Assembly (NCBI RefSeq): GCF_007954275.1
Contig: NZ_VOLT01000016.1
Location: 33,439 to 97,438, forward strand
Length of the DNA stretch: 64,000 nt
Source: Colwellia demingiae
GTDB taxonomy: Bacteria; Pseudomonadota; Gammaproteobacteria; Enterobacterales; Alteromonadaceae
Direction: 5' to 3'
Shown here one piece after another: positions 9,221 through 17,437 of this stretch (positions within the stretch are counted from its first letter, which is position 1; each line of letters begins with the position of its first letter). The position numbers and the translations under genes were made by a program. The notes under the pieces are model-generated. The model had not been told where the DNA came from. It made no database searches and saw nothing but the letters and a program-made list of their open reading frames with translations.

Positions 9221-10366
9221 ATGACAAATTCAGATCCCGACTTTGATAAAAAGTTAACAAGTTTACGTGACGAAATTGATGAAATTGATAGTGACTTAGT
9301 CAAGTTATTGCAAAGACGGCTTGCCGTTACCAGTAAAGTTGGTCAACTAAAAAGTGGTGTTGGCAGACCTATTTATGATGCTAAGCGCGAGGCAAGTTTA
9401 TTTGCTAAACGTCGTCAGCAGGCAAGTGACGCTGGTCTATCACCTGACTTAATTGAAGATGTTTTACGCCGTTTAATGCGAGACTCTTATGTCAGTCAAG
9501 ATGCTAGTGGCTATCGCTGTGTTAACCCTGAATGTAAAAAGGTTGTGGTAGTCGGCGGTAAAGGGCAATTAGGTTCTGTTTTTGTCGACTTATTTCAGCG
9601 ATCGAGTTATCAAGTTGCTATTATTGAGCAAAATGACTGGCCCAACAGCGAAGCTATTTTAGCTGATGCGAGCTTAGTCATTGTTGCTGTGCCAATTCGC
9701 CTAACGACTATGGTTATTAATCATCTTAATAACTTACCAAATGAGTGTATTCTTGCCGATTTAACCAGTATTAAAGAGTCACCTTTGTTTGAAATGAAAA
9801 AGGTGCATGCTGGTCCGGTCGTTGGTTTACATCCTATGTTTGGTCCAGATGTAACAGGCTTAATTAAACAAACCATTATTAGTTGTGAAGGGCGTAACCC
9901 TGAACAATATCAATGGCTCATTGAGCAGTTTGAAGTGTGGGGCGCTAAAATTTATCCGGTGCAAGCGCATGAGCATGATGAAGCCATGTCGATGGTACAA
10001 GTTATGCGACATTTCTCTACCATCGCTTATGGCTATCACTTGATGAGTGAAGGGGCTGATATTGAAAATCTAGTCGCGATGAGTTCACCTATCTATCGAT
10101 TAGAGTTGATTATGGTCGGACGATTATTTGCTCAAGATCCTACGCTTTATGCGGATATTATTTTTGCTAACAAAGATAATGTCAGCATGATGAAACGTTT
10201 TGCCTACCGGTTTTTAGAGTTACTTGAAGATGTTAGCCTTGATGATAAGGATGCTTTTGTTGATATGTTTAATAATGTTTCAGGTTGGTTTGGTGATTAT
10301 GCCGGAGATTTCCTTGAAGAAAGTAAATCGATGTTATTAAAAGCTAATGAACTGAAAAAACACTAA
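9221..10366 (+). CDS. tyrA: Bifunctional chorismate mutase / prephenate dehydrogenase
   Basis: A 381-residue T-protein. Residues ~10-95 are an AroQ-type chorismate mutase (LRDEIDEIDSDLVKLLQRRLAVTSKVG...IYDAKREA). Residues ~105-370 are the NAD-dependent prephenate dehydrogenase, with the nucleotide-binding VVVVGGKGQLGSVF (108-121), LADLTSIKESPL, the HPMFGPDV block and QVMRHF. Together they convert chorismate to 4-hydroxyphenylpyruvate for tyrosine synthesis. Length and architecture match E. coli TyrA. It is co-oriented with aroF but separated by the 310-bp repeat, so co-transcription is uncertain. A 9-bp hairpin follows. Confidence 0.96.
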   Translation: MTNSDPDFDKKLTSLRDEIDEIDSDLVKLLQRRLAVTSKVGQLKSGVGRPIYDAKREASLFAKRRQQASDAGLSPDLIEDVLRRLMRDSYVSQDASGYRCVNPECKKVVVVGGKGQLGSVFVDLFQRSSYQVAIIEQNDWPNSEAILADASLVIVAVPIRLTTMVINHLNNLPNECILADLTSIKESPLFEMKKVHAGPVVGLHPMFGPDVTGLIKQTIISCEGRNPEQYQWLIEQFEVWGAKIYPVQAHEHDEAMSMVQVMRHFSTIAYGYHLMSEGADIENLVAMSSPIYRLELIMVGRLFAQDPTLYADIIFANKDNVSMMKRFAYRFLELLEDVSLDDKDAFVDMFNNVSGWFGDYAGDFLEESKSMLLKANELKKH

Positions 10367-10392
10367 GTACTCTTTAGCATTTTCAATGCTTT

Positions 10393-10414
10393 GCGCTAGT
10401 ATTCTTACTAGCGC
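10393..10414 (+). terminator. Hairpin after tyrA
   Basis: Perfect 9-bp stem GCGCTAGTA / TACTAGCGC with loop TTCT, followed by the pyrimidine-rich TACTCCTTCTTTT. Confidence 0.7.
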
Positions 10415-10637
10415 TACTCCTTCTTTTGATATCAACCTTTGTAACTAACCTGCCAGTCATTACCATAAATTATGTTAAAGCAATCAATTTTTGTTTGAGT
10501 TTGCAGGTCTGATAATTTCAGTTATTTGCATTAACAATTTATGTGAACAATAATTGACACGAAGTAATTTTTAGAATGATGTCTTGGGTAATCGCTTTCC
10601 CCTCGTTTTCTTTGGTCAATTTAATCAAGGAATCATA

Positions 10638-11018
10638 ATGAATAACTTAATAAAGTTTACTATCCCCTTAATACTTATATTTAGCGCAAATTGTTACGCC
10701 GAAAAAAATATTGTCGATGTTTGGCAATGTAAGCTGAAAGAAGATAAAACGATGAAAGACGCAGCTGCATTGAATGAAAAATGGGTTAAATTCATGAATG
10801 CAAATGTAAAGGGTGGCGGGATTAACTCCTATGATATGGAGCCTAGAGTAGGTAATCATAATGGATTTATGTTTGTTGATGTCTATCCAAACATGCAATC
10901 TTGGGCAGCAGGAGAGAATGTAATGGAGAAAACAGAAGAGGGTAAAGCCTTACAGAAAGAGTTCAAAATGTTGTCAAAGTGCTCAAGTAATAGCTTGTAC
11001 TCGTCAACTAAACATTAG
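10638..11018 (+). CDS. Exported small protein of unknown function
   Basis: A 126-residue protein with a signal peptide (MNNLIKFTIPLILIFSANCYA, cleavage predicted after A21). The start at 10638 is preceded by CAAGGA at proper spacing; an upstream in-frame start at 10584 would add 18 residues before the signal peptide and is less likely. The mature part has two cysteines (WQCKL and SKCSS) that could form a disulfide, and the pattern NGFMFVDVYPNMQSWAAGENVME. The alternating strand/helix pattern (VDVWQCKL, MFVDVYPNMQSWAAGE) is compatible with a dimeric alpha/beta-barrel (ABM-like) fold, which is inference. I do not recognise the family. Confidence 0.6.
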   Translation: MNNLIKFTIPLILIFSANCYAEKNIVDVWQCKLKEDKTMKDAAALNEKWVKFMNANVKGGGINSYDMEPRVGNHNGFMFVDVYPNMQSWAAGENVMEKTEEGKALQKEFKMLSKCSSNSLYSSTKH

Positions 11019-11222
11019 CTAATCTATTGACGTATATGTCAGCTAATCATTGTTATGTAGATACATAGCTGACATTGTCTATGCTCATGACTGGGTAGCT
11101 ATTTCATATAATAACTACGATGTTGCCTTAGTTCACAGTTCTGTAGAACGATTCATTGATCAAATTAATTGTCTGCATGAAACCTAGTTAACTAGCTCGA
11201 ATAAAACCCCAAAGGAAGTGCG

Positions 11223-12092
11223 ATGACAGCTCGAATAATGGATAAAACTTATTCAAAGCTATTTGTAATTATTCTCGGTCTAACTATCAGCATTTTTTGC
11301 AATGCAAAACAGGGGATAGCTTTTGATGAATTTACGTTTTCCAAGTTAACCAATAAAGAATGTAGCCAGTTATTTAGAGATAATGTCATTACAAAAAATA
11401 ATCCTATACCTTGTAATAGACTTAATCGGGTTAACTTTAGTTACATAAATGAATTAGGCGTAGTGAAGCAAGATGGAGTACTGATCGTTTTCGATGTTCT
11501 TGCACCTAAAGTTATGGTGCTAATGGAGAAATTGCTGAAACAACGTTTCGTCATTAGTAAAGCCCGTCCGATAGAATCATACCTTGGTGATGACAATGCT
11601 TCTATGGATGATAATAATACTTCTGCGTTCAATGGGAGAGCTATCACGGGAGGTTCACGCTGGTCTCTTCATGCTTATGGCGTTGCGATTGATATAAATC
11701 CTATACAAAATCCATTCATAGATATAGAGAAAGATGGTACGGCGAAAATCACTCCTGCAAAAAGCGCACACCTTGCCGTGAACCGATTAAATCATCGTCC
11801 AGGTAAACCGAAGCGTTCAGGTATGGCCGAGGATGTCGTTGATATTTTTGCGGAGCATGGATTTTTTGTCTGGGGTGGTTATTGGAATTACCCCGTTGAT
11901 TATCAACATTTTCAAGTGGGCCCGCGCTCATTTATCGAAGAGCTAGTTGCAAAAAACTTTAATCATGGTGAAATGCTGTTAAATAGTTATATTTCAATGT
12001 ATCTAGATTGTAGGAAAAACAGTCAAGGCGAACGAGATCAGACTGAGGCACGAGCAGCATGTACCGACGCTATAATGACTGAAATGCCATAA
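11223..12092 (+). CDS. Exported M15-family peptidase (D-alanyl-D-alanine carboxypeptidase-like)
   Basis: A 289-residue protein with an N-terminal signal/anchor (SKLFVIILGLTISIFCNA). The C-terminal half carries the zinc-site pattern of M15 (VanY/Peptidase_M15_4) enzymes: SRWSLHAYGVAIDINPIQNP (His and Asp ligands) and, about 75 residues on, DYQHFQ with the third histidine, preceded by HGFFVWGGYW. Such enzymes cleave peptidoglycan stem or cross-bridge peptides in the periplasm. The GTG-like context before the ATG has AAAGGAAG. The C-terminus carries two further cysteines (LDCRKN, AACTDA). The specific substrate cannot be read from the sequence. Confidence 0.8.
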   Translation: MTARIMDKTYSKLFVIILGLTISIFCNAKQGIAFDEFTFSKLTNKECSQLFRDNVITKNNPIPCNRLNRVNFSYINELGVVKQDGVLIVFDVLAPKVMVLMEKLLKQRFVISKARPIESYLGDDNASMDDNNTSAFNGRAITGGSRWSLHAYGVAIDINPIQNPFIDIEKDGTAKITPAKSAHLAVNRLNHRPGKPKRSGMAEDVVDIFAEHGFFVWGGYWNYPVDYQHFQVGPRSFIEELVAKNFNHGEMLLNSYISMYLDCRKNSQGERDQTEARAACTDAIMTEMP

Positions 12093-12188
12093 TGAAGCAT
12101 AAGAATTAAGGTACATGCCTGTTGAAGTCTATTAGCCTTTTTACAAAATCTACCTGTTATATCAAAGTAGTGAGCATAATAAGTGTAT

Positions 12189-13088
12189 TTACTTGATGCT
12201 GCTTTTTAAATTTTGTTCTTGTTGCCACGCCCACGTTGGTGATTTAGTCAGTAAGTTCCAGCGGTAACCCCAGTTGGGTGCATGCCATAATCGACTCGTT
12301 AGTTTTGCATAACCAGAAAAAAACACTTTCAACGGGTTTACACTATTTAGTTGAGGATGCACACCATAGGATACAGGTTCTTTTTCTTCAGCAAACGTGC
12401 CAAACATCTTGTCCCAAATAATAAAAATACCGGCATAATTTTTATCTAAATATTGCTTGTTAGTGCCATGGTGAACTCTATGATGAGAAGGCGTGTTAAA
12501 TAGTGTTTCAATAGGGCGAGGTAGTTTTTTTACAGTCTCTGTGTGTAATAGGGTTTGAAATAATTGCACAATTATTTCAGCCAAGAAAATAATAAAGGGA
12601 TGAAAGCCTAAAATGGCTAACGGTAAATGGAAGAATAAAGGAAAAAACCAATCCATAGGACCATGACGATAGGCCACTGAAATATTAAAGTGGGGCGAGC
12701 TATGATGTACCGTATGAGTTGCCCAACCAAAACCGTTCATGTGTAAAAATCTGTGTTCCCAATAATAAGCAAGATCAGCTAAGACAATACAGCAAAGAAT
12801 CGTCCAACCAGTAAGGGGGAGCTCAGTCACTCTAAAGTTGTCATAGATATATAAAAACACACCTGCGTAAGCTGCGCCGACAATAGCCAGAATGATTATA
12901 AATAAACCTAAGGTGGCAAAGTTTGCAATACTATCGCCAAGGAAATTTTTGGTGAATTCTTTCTTTACGGCATAACGAAGACATTCGACAATAAAAAAGC
13001 CAATAGCAAGTACAAAAAACCAATCATTCATCCATACTTCTATGCCCCAAATCTCGTCAGGCGAAAAAATTCCAGTTAAAAAATCCAT
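12189..13088 (-). CDS. Sterol desaturase / fatty acid hydroxylase family membrane protein
   Basis: A 299-residue integral membrane enzyme with 4-5 hydrophobic segments (residues ~22-38, 55-85, 92-108, 150-190). It has the complete eight-histidine di-iron signature of the family: HRFLH (111-115 region), HTVHHSS, and HHRVHHGTN. Members hydroxylate or desaturate lipids such as fatty acids, sterols or carotenoids at the cytoplasmic face of the membrane. It is the distal gene of a leftward pair, starting 9 bp after the stop of the anchored protein upstream, and lies under the TetR-family regulator. The lipid substrate is unknown; no carotenoid or sterol genes are nearby. Confidence 0.88.
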   Translation of the reverse strand: MDFLTGIFSPDEIWGIEVWMNDWFFVLAIGFFIVECLRYAVKKEFTKNFLGDSIANFATLGLFIIILAIVGAAYAGVFLYIYDNFRVTELPLTGWTILCCIVLADLAYYWEHRFLHMNGFGWATHTVHHSSPHFNISVAYRHGPMDWFFPLFFHLPLAILGFHPFIIFLAEIIVQLFQTLLHTETVKKLPRPIETLFNTPSHHRVHHGTNKQYLDKNYAGIFIIWDKMFGTFAEEKEPVSYGVHPQLNSVNPLKVFFSGYAKLTSRLWHAPNWGYRWNLLTKSPTWAWQQEQNLKSSIK

Positions 13089-13097
13089 AGTATGCTC

Positions 13098-13670
13098 CTA
13101 TTGGTACGACACAAATACTTGTGTAGTAGTTGTTTCGCCTTGTTGATTTAATGCATGCACTTCAAGTACGTACTCTTTTATTTTTTGGTGGTTTATCTTT
13201 TCCCAAGCGTCAGATAGCTGTGTTTTATCGTACTTATTTTCAGGTAATAATACAGAGTTATGACTGATATCAATGGAGTAGTGTTTATTAAACTGAGTCA
13301 TTTCGTTTATATCGTAACCAATGGTTACCTCTGCTTGCTGATAGTCTTTAGAAATTTTCTGATATAAAACATAAACTTTTTTTGGCTGATATTTAAGGTG
13401 TTTGTGTAGTTTGGTACTGTTATTAAACTTTTGCCATAAAAGCTGAATATCAGCTAATTCAACTTGTTGGCGAATACCTGTGATATCAATGGACTCAGGT
13501 TTCACTGCCTTTGTTAGATTTACAATAGACGGTTCTTTTACTTCTTTTTGCACCTCTTGAATGATTTTTTGCGGCTGAATTGCATGCGCTATTTTACCTT
13601 GAAATAAGGCTAATCCCCAAAAAGTAGCCACGATAATAAAAGAAGTTAATATTGAATTGAATAAACTCAT
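13098..13670 (-). CDS. Membrane-anchored periplasmic protein of unknown function
   Basis: A 190-residue protein with a single N-terminal hydrophobic helix (SILTSFIIVATFWGLALFQG) and a soluble mainly polar remainder, so probably anchored in the inner membrane facing the periplasm. I chose ATG 13670 because AGGTG sits 7 bases before it; a GTG at 13679 is in frame but has no such site. Mid-protein pattern: LWQKFNNSTKLHKHLKYQPKKVYVLYQKISKDYQQAEVTIGYD, and a beta-rich end KEYVLEVHALNQQGETTTTQVFVSYQ. I do not recognise the family. The 9-bp gap to the fatty-acid hydroxylase implies co-translation and a shared role in the same pathway. Confidence 0.7.
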   Translation of the reverse strand: MSLFNSILTSFIIVATFWGLALFQGKIAHAIQPQKIIQEVQKEVKEPSIVNLTKAVKPESIDITGIRQQVELADIQLLWQKFNNSTKLHKHLKYQPKKVYVLYQKISKDYQQAEVTIGYDINEMTQFNKHYSIDISHNSVLLPENKYDKTQLSDAWEKINHQKIKEYVLEVHALNQQGETTTTQVFVSYQ

Positions 13671-13722
13671 ACGACACACCTAAACATAAATTATGTTGTG
13701 TAATTTACGTAACTAGTTATTG

Positions 13723-13739
13723 ATTGTCAATATGAAAAT
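13723..13739. promoter_or_regulatory. Possible secondary TetR half-site upstream of the hydroxylase pair
   Basis: ATTGTCAATATGAAAAT here is 16/17 identical to the stretch at 14426-14442, and shares the ATTGTCA core of the main palindrome. It sits ~55 bp upstream of the anchored-protein start. This suggests, but does not prove, a second binding site controlling that pair. Confidence 0.35.
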
Positions 13740-14327
13740 TTAATGTTGTGTTGATAATTGTGAACTTAATAACATTGAGGTTTGTTTTAACTTATACATT
13801 TCATCAAACATCCCTAATGGTAATAGTGATTCACTCATTAAATAATTAGCGTAAATTCCGTAGGCAATGAGTTCGATTTTATCTTGTTTAACATTTGGGT
13901 ATTGTGTTGAAAATTCATTGACAAGGTGCTGAATAAATTCTTGCATGATCTGTTTCTGATGAAGCTTGATTGTTACTAACCTTTTCGCTTCAGAAAATAT
14001 CGCTTCGCCAATAATAGTATTGTTCATCATATCTTTACTACGGTTAGAAAAGATAGATTCTATGAGCGCTTCAACTCTGTTTGACGTAGGGAGGTATGTT
14101 AATAGCTCTTGCCATTGTTGCGTGTATTTACTTGTCCATCTTGCACTTAATGCACAAATTATATCATCACGATTACCAATGTAATGACGTAAAATAGTGC
14201 GTTTCATCTTGGCGATTTCTGCAATGTTTTCTAGTGATGTCGCTTGAATACCTTTATCTAAGATACATTGTTCTAGCGCATCTAATATTTCTTCTTTGCG
14301 TTGTCCTGCCATACTTGGCCTTGCCAT
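13740..14327 (-). CDS. TetR-family transcriptional regulator
   Basis: A 195-residue regulator from ATG 14327, which has a strong GGGGAAGG ribosome-binding site. An upstream in-frame start at 14390 would overlap the operator and is rejected. The N-terminal helix-turn-helix reads KEEILDALEQCILDKGIQATSLENIAEIAKMKRTILRHYIGNRDDII, typical TetR. The C-terminal ligand domain is divergent and its effector is unknown. A perfect palindrome lies 49-79 bp upstream of the start, probably its own operator. It is transcribed leftward, ahead of the anchored protein and the fatty-acid hydroxylase, while the small membrane genes and the radical SAM gene run rightward. Confidence 0.85.
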   Translation of the reverse strand: MARPSMAGQRKEEILDALEQCILDKGIQATSLENIAEIAKMKRTILRHYIGNRDDIICALSARWTSKYTQQWQELLTYLPTSNRVEALIESIFSNRSKDMMNNTIIGEAIFSEAKRLVTIKLHQKQIMQEFIQHLVNEFSTQYPNVKQDKIELIAYGIYANYLMSESLLPLGMFDEMYKLKQTSMLLSSQLSTQH

Positions 14328-14375
14328 AAACCTTCCCCAACAATAAGTTAACTTACCAGCAATAGTATAATAAAT

Positions 14376-14406
14376 ACCTTTAATTGTCACGTTGACAATT
14401 AAAGGT
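14376..14406. promoter_or_regulatory. Perfect 31-bp palindrome, probable TetR operator
   Basis: Arms ACCTTTAATTGTCA (14376-14389) and TGACAATTAAAGGT (14393-14406) are exact complements around CGT. It lies between the leftward regulator and the rightward small-gene/radical-SAM series, the standard position for an autoregulated TetR operator. TTGACA at 14392-14397 could serve as a -35 for rightward transcription (with TAGTCT 18 bp on). A stretch sharing the ATTGTCA half-site follows at 14426. Confidence 0.7.
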
Positions 14407-14474
14407 GAATTAAGGTAGTCTATAAATTGTCAGTATGAAAATATACGATAGTTCGATAGTAGTAAGGCAAGAAT

Positions 14475-14585
14475 ATGAGCAGAATAACTCAGCTATTAAC
14501 TCTATTTACGTCAATTGTGCTGTTGGTGTGTAGAGGAGGTTTTGAGGTTAAAAGACCTCACATTTTAAATGCTGATGAATTGTGA
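14475..14585 (+). CDS. Possible 36-residue hydrophobic microprotein
   Basis: ATG at 14475, stop TGA at 14583-14585, with TAAGGCAAGA upstream as a plausible ribosome-binding site. The product begins MSRITQLLTLFTSIVLLVC, one membrane-spanning helix, and ends FEVKRPHILNADEL. It lies in the gap between the operator and the next small membrane gene, which would otherwise be an unusually long leader. It may be a real microprotein or the truncated start of a longer gene. No homologue is recognised. Confidence 0.35.
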   Translation: MSRITQLLTLFTSIVLLVCRGGFEVKRPHILNADEL

Positions 14586-14627
14586 TGTTATTTGCTGAAC
14601 TTATTATCTTAAGGAAACAAGGGATCC

Positions 14628-14852
14628 ATGTTAGCGCTCATTTTAATAAATGTTTTTTTTGCGAGTGTATTATTCGTGTTTGTACTGATGCCAATCACAT
14701 CAAATTGGTTATGGCTTGTGCTGATTTTTGTTTGGTGCTGGAGTGAAGGCATTATCGCCAAGAATGCTTCGGTTAAGTGGTGGCACATGCTGTTCGTTTT
14801 TATAGTGCTAGGCACAATTGAAGTTGTTGTTATCTCAGTTGTTAAAAATTAA
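14628..14852 (+). CDS. Small integral membrane protein (74 aa)
   Basis: A 74-residue protein that is almost entirely hydrophobic with two to three membrane segments (LALILINVFFASVLFVFVLM, WLWLVLIFVWCW, MLFVFIVLGTIEVVVISVV) joined by short polar loops. The start has AAGGAAACAAGG upstream. No family is recognised. It is followed 17 bp later by another small membrane protein and then the radical SAM gene, all on the same strand. The gene may encode an accessory subunit or a membrane anchor for that enzyme, which is inference from position. Confidence 0.6.
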   Translation: MLALILINVFFASVLFVFVLMPITSNWLWLVLIFVWCWSEGIIAKNASVKWWHMLFVFIVLGTIEVVVISVVKN

Positions 14853-14869
14853 TTAAGGTGTTAAATATT

Positions 14870-15049
14870 ATGACTATTTTTTGGCGTGTTGTTGGTGTTG
14901 CTTTGTTTTTGTGGGCTGCATGGGACATTTATTTTGGTTACACACTTTTGTATGACGTTGTTTATCGAGATCAAGAGCCAATGCTTTATTGGGTAGCCGT
15001 TTCTGGATGGATTATTCTGGGTATTAGCTGCTTCTTTTCTAGCGAGTAA
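14870..15049 (+). CDS. Small integral membrane protein (59 aa)
   Basis: Starts at ATG 14870 behind AAGGTG; a GTG four codons upstream (14858) is an alternative. Two hydrophobic helices (VVGVALFLWAAWDIYFGY and YWVAVSGWIILGISCFF) flank a short polar segment LLYDVVYRDQEPM that could face the cytoplasm or periplasm. Unrecognised family. Placement between the 74-residue membrane protein and the radical SAM enzyme suggests one transcription unit. Confidence 0.6.
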   Translation: MTIFWRVVGVALFLWAAWDIYFGYTLLYDVVYRDQEPMLYWVAVSGWIILGISCFFSSE

Positions 15050-15197
15050 TAACAGCATTGTACTTTATTGAATGAATAGAGTTTGAGTAAAAGATAAGCC
15101 AACACTCGGTAGTGCAGCGAGTTAATACCCACAGCAGGTGATTGGTGAATAATTTGTCTTTTATCCATACAAGGTTAGGTTAATTGGAATCATTATT

Positions 15198-16406
15198 ATG
15201 AAAATTTATTTTATCAAAGCCTCAACGGGTAGTGATTATTCAAAGTATAAAGCTGAAACTGGCGGGCCACCTCAGAATATTTTTGCAGCGGCGGCAGCAA
15301 CACCAAAGCAATATCAAGTTGAAATGGCCGATGAGACCATTGGCATGAAAACCAATTTTGATTCTGATGCGGACTTAATTGTTATATTCGCGTCAACACC
15401 CGATGCCTACCGTGCGTATGAGATCTCACAAACATTTGTCGATAAAAGCAAAACGGTCATCCTTGGCGGCTTACACACAATGTTCAACCAAGATGAGGCA
15501 TCAAAATATTGCCACGCGTTAATCATAGGTGAAATTGAAAACTATTGGGAAACACTGTTAGAAGATTTTCAACAAGGAATGTTGAAAGACATTTATCAAA
15601 GCCAAGCACCTCTTGATTTAAGTAGGCTTAACCCATATCCGACTGATCTAATCTCTCCCAAAACTTACAACTATACATGGTCAGTCGTTGTGACACGCGG
15701 TTGTCCCTTTAAGTGTGACTTTTGTTTGGTACATCAATTTTTTAATAAATTTCAAATGCGACCGATTGAAAATATCGTTGAAGAGTTAAAACATTTAAAG
15801 TCATTAGGCATAAAGTGGGTTGAGCTTCATTCAGATAATCTTACTCATAATCGAGACTATGCTCTGGAACTATTTAAAGCGATTGCCCCATTAGGGTTAA
15901 AGTTTTATGGAGAAACAACTGTCTTAATTGCAAGAGATGAAGAGTTGTTGCAGGCGGCAAAAAATGCCGGAGTAAAGGCACTATTGTTGGGCATAGAAAC
16001 ACCGTCAGTTGAAGCGTTAAAAGCACAGAAAAAGGGCTTTGTTAAACCTGAGAAAATGCAAAGCTATATGGAAATAATTAGAAAGTACGATATAGAAATT
16101 TGGGGCGACTTTTTGTTTGGCTTTGATGAACATACCTCAACTATCTTTCAAGAAACGGTAGATTTTGTGAAGGAAATTAAAGTGGATAAGGTTATTCCGC
16201 ACTTTATGATCCCATTTCCAGGTTCGGAAACGTTTAAAAAACTTGATAAGGAAAATAGAATACTAACAAAAGACTGGTCGCAATATGATGGCAGCCACGC
16301 CGTGTACCAACCTAAAAATATGTCGACAGCTGAACTAGAAGAAGGTGTTTATTGGGTATGGACTAAAACGGCGAGTTTTATGGAAAAATTAAGATATAGC
16401 TTTTGA
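15198..16406 (+). CDS. B12-binding-domain radical SAM protein
   Basis: A 402-residue enzyme. Residues ~1-145 have the Rossmann-like cobalamin-binding fold (DLIVIFASTPDAYRAYEIS...VILGGLHTMFNQDEA...ALIIGEIENYWETLLEDF) but lack the DxHxxG histidine motif, as in many radical SAM members. Residues ~150-370 are the radical SAM barrel with the cluster motif CPFKCDFC (CxxxCxxC) and later KALLLGIETPS. Family members (BchE, HpnJ, P-methyltransferases and others) methylate or rearrange unreactive carbons, often on lipids or pigments. It is the last gene of the rightward series from the TetR operator, which points to a shared target with the fatty-acid hydroxylase. No substrate can be assigned. Confidence 0.85.
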   Translation: MKIYFIKASTGSDYSKYKAETGGPPQNIFAAAAATPKQYQVEMADETIGMKTNFDSDADLIVIFASTPDAYRAYEISQTFVDKSKTVILGGLHTMFNQDEASKYCHALIIGEIENYWETLLEDFQQGMLKDIYQSQAPLDLSRLNPYPTDLISPKTYNYTWSVVVTRGCPFKCDFCLVHQFFNKFQMRPIENIVEELKHLKSLGIKWVELHSDNLTHNRDYALELFKAIAPLGLKFYGETTVLIARDEELLQAAKNAGVKALLLGIETPSVEALKAQKKGFVKPEKMQSYMEIIRKYDIEIWGDFLFGFDEHTSTIFQETVDFVKEIKVDKVIPHFMIPFPGSETFKKLDKENRILTKDWSQYDGSHAVYQPKNMSTAELEEGVYWVWTKTASFMEKLRYSF

Positions 16407-16497
16407 CTGTTTATGCTGAAAAAATCACTGAAGTGAGCACCTTGAGTGCTCATTGCCCGCACTTAGCATTCATATTAGCTAACAGGCATGCCTTCAC

Positions 16498-17397
16498 TTA
16501 GTTTAAAGCGGAATTAGCTTGTAAGTTCTCAGCGAGTAAGTCGATAAAACTTCTCACTTTAGCAGAAGAAAACTTATCTTCTCTGTGTACTATATTAATG
16601 GGTTTAGCAGGATATTCAAAAGTTTCTAATAGTATTTTAAGCTTATTATTTCTAAGTTCTTCAGCAACTTGATATGAAATAACTCGGGTTATTCCTAAGC
16701 CATTTTTTGCCGCATTAATTGCTGCCTGATTTGTCGTAACGGTCAATCTAGGATTGATCTTTACTGTTTGGTTTTGCTTATTTACCAGGAACTGCCAATC
16801 AGGGTTAAGGCTACCGGTATTCGCGGCAATGAGCGTATGTTGTGCCAGCTCTTGACAGTTTTTTGGTATACCATTTTTCGCTAAATACTCAGGAGAAGCA
16901 ACAAGTATGAGCCTAACATTACCGACCTTTTTGGCGCGCATACTTGAATCAAGCAGTTCACCAATACGAATGCCAACGTCATGACCTTCTTCGAGTAAAT
17001 TAACCACTCTATCTAAGAAAACAGCATTAACTTGTGTCTGCGGATAACGAACTAAATAGTCGGTGATAGTTGGCAATACGAACTGTTGGCCAAAAAGCAC
17101 AGGGGCAGTGACACTAATTTTCCCTTGTGGGGTAGAGTTGATACCTAAAGCAGCTTCGTTAGCAATATTTACGTCCTGCAAAATTCTTTTTGCATCTTCC
17201 AAATAACGAGCGCCAGCCTCAGTCATTCTGACATAACGCGTGGTTCTATTGAGCAGTTTTACTTTTAATATTTCCTCTAAGTGCGCCACTGCTCTGGTAA
17301 CGGTAGGAGCAGACATATTGAGACGTCGACTCGCAGCTGAGAAACCTTGCTCTTCAGCAACGGCAATATAGACCTTCATTAAGTGAAGTGTATCCAT
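16498..17397 (-). CDS. LysR-family transcriptional regulator
   Basis: A 299-residue LysR regulator. N-terminal winged helix: MKVYIAVAEEQGFSAASRRLNMSAPTVTRAVAHLEEILKVKLLNRTTRYVRMTEAG; the remainder is the periplasmic-binding-like effector domain (CrgA-type subgroup). It is divergent from an AhpD-like gene and a PNPOx/ferredoxin-reductase fusion that lie 276 bp and about 1 kb away, which are its likely targets. A 15-bp T-N11-A dyad lies 26 bp before its start codon. Confidence 0.9.
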   Translation of the reverse strand: MDTLHLMKVYIAVAEEQGFSAASRRLNMSAPTVTRAVAHLEEILKVKLLNRTTRYVRMTEAGARYLEDAKRILQDVNIANEAALGINSTPQGKISVTAPVLFGQQFVLPTITDYLVRYPQTQVNAVFLDRVVNLLEEGHDVGIRIGELLDSSMRAKKVGNVRLILVASPEYLAKNGIPKNCQELAQHTLIAANTGSLNPDWQFLVNKQNQTVKINPRLTVTTNQAAINAAKNGLGITRVISYQVAEELRNNKLKILLETFEYPAKPINIVHREDKFSSAKVRSFIDLLAENLQANSALN

Positions 17398-17422
17398 TGT
17401 GTGTCTCTCTACTGATTATTTC

Positions 17423-17437
17423 ATTATTTGGAATAAT
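17423..17437. promoter_or_regulatory. LysR-type (T-N11-A) dyad
   Basis: ATTATT, TGG, AATAAT is a perfect 6-bp-arm palindrome satisfying the T-N11-A LysR box. It sits between the divergent LysR gene and the AhpD-like gene. The motif is AT-rich and common by chance, so confidence is moderate. Confidence 0.45.

Noticed and set aside
14609..14815. 68-codon frame antisense to the 74-residue membrane protein
   Set aside because: The sense frame has a good ribosome-binding site, a membrane-protein composition, and operon context; the antisense frame has none.
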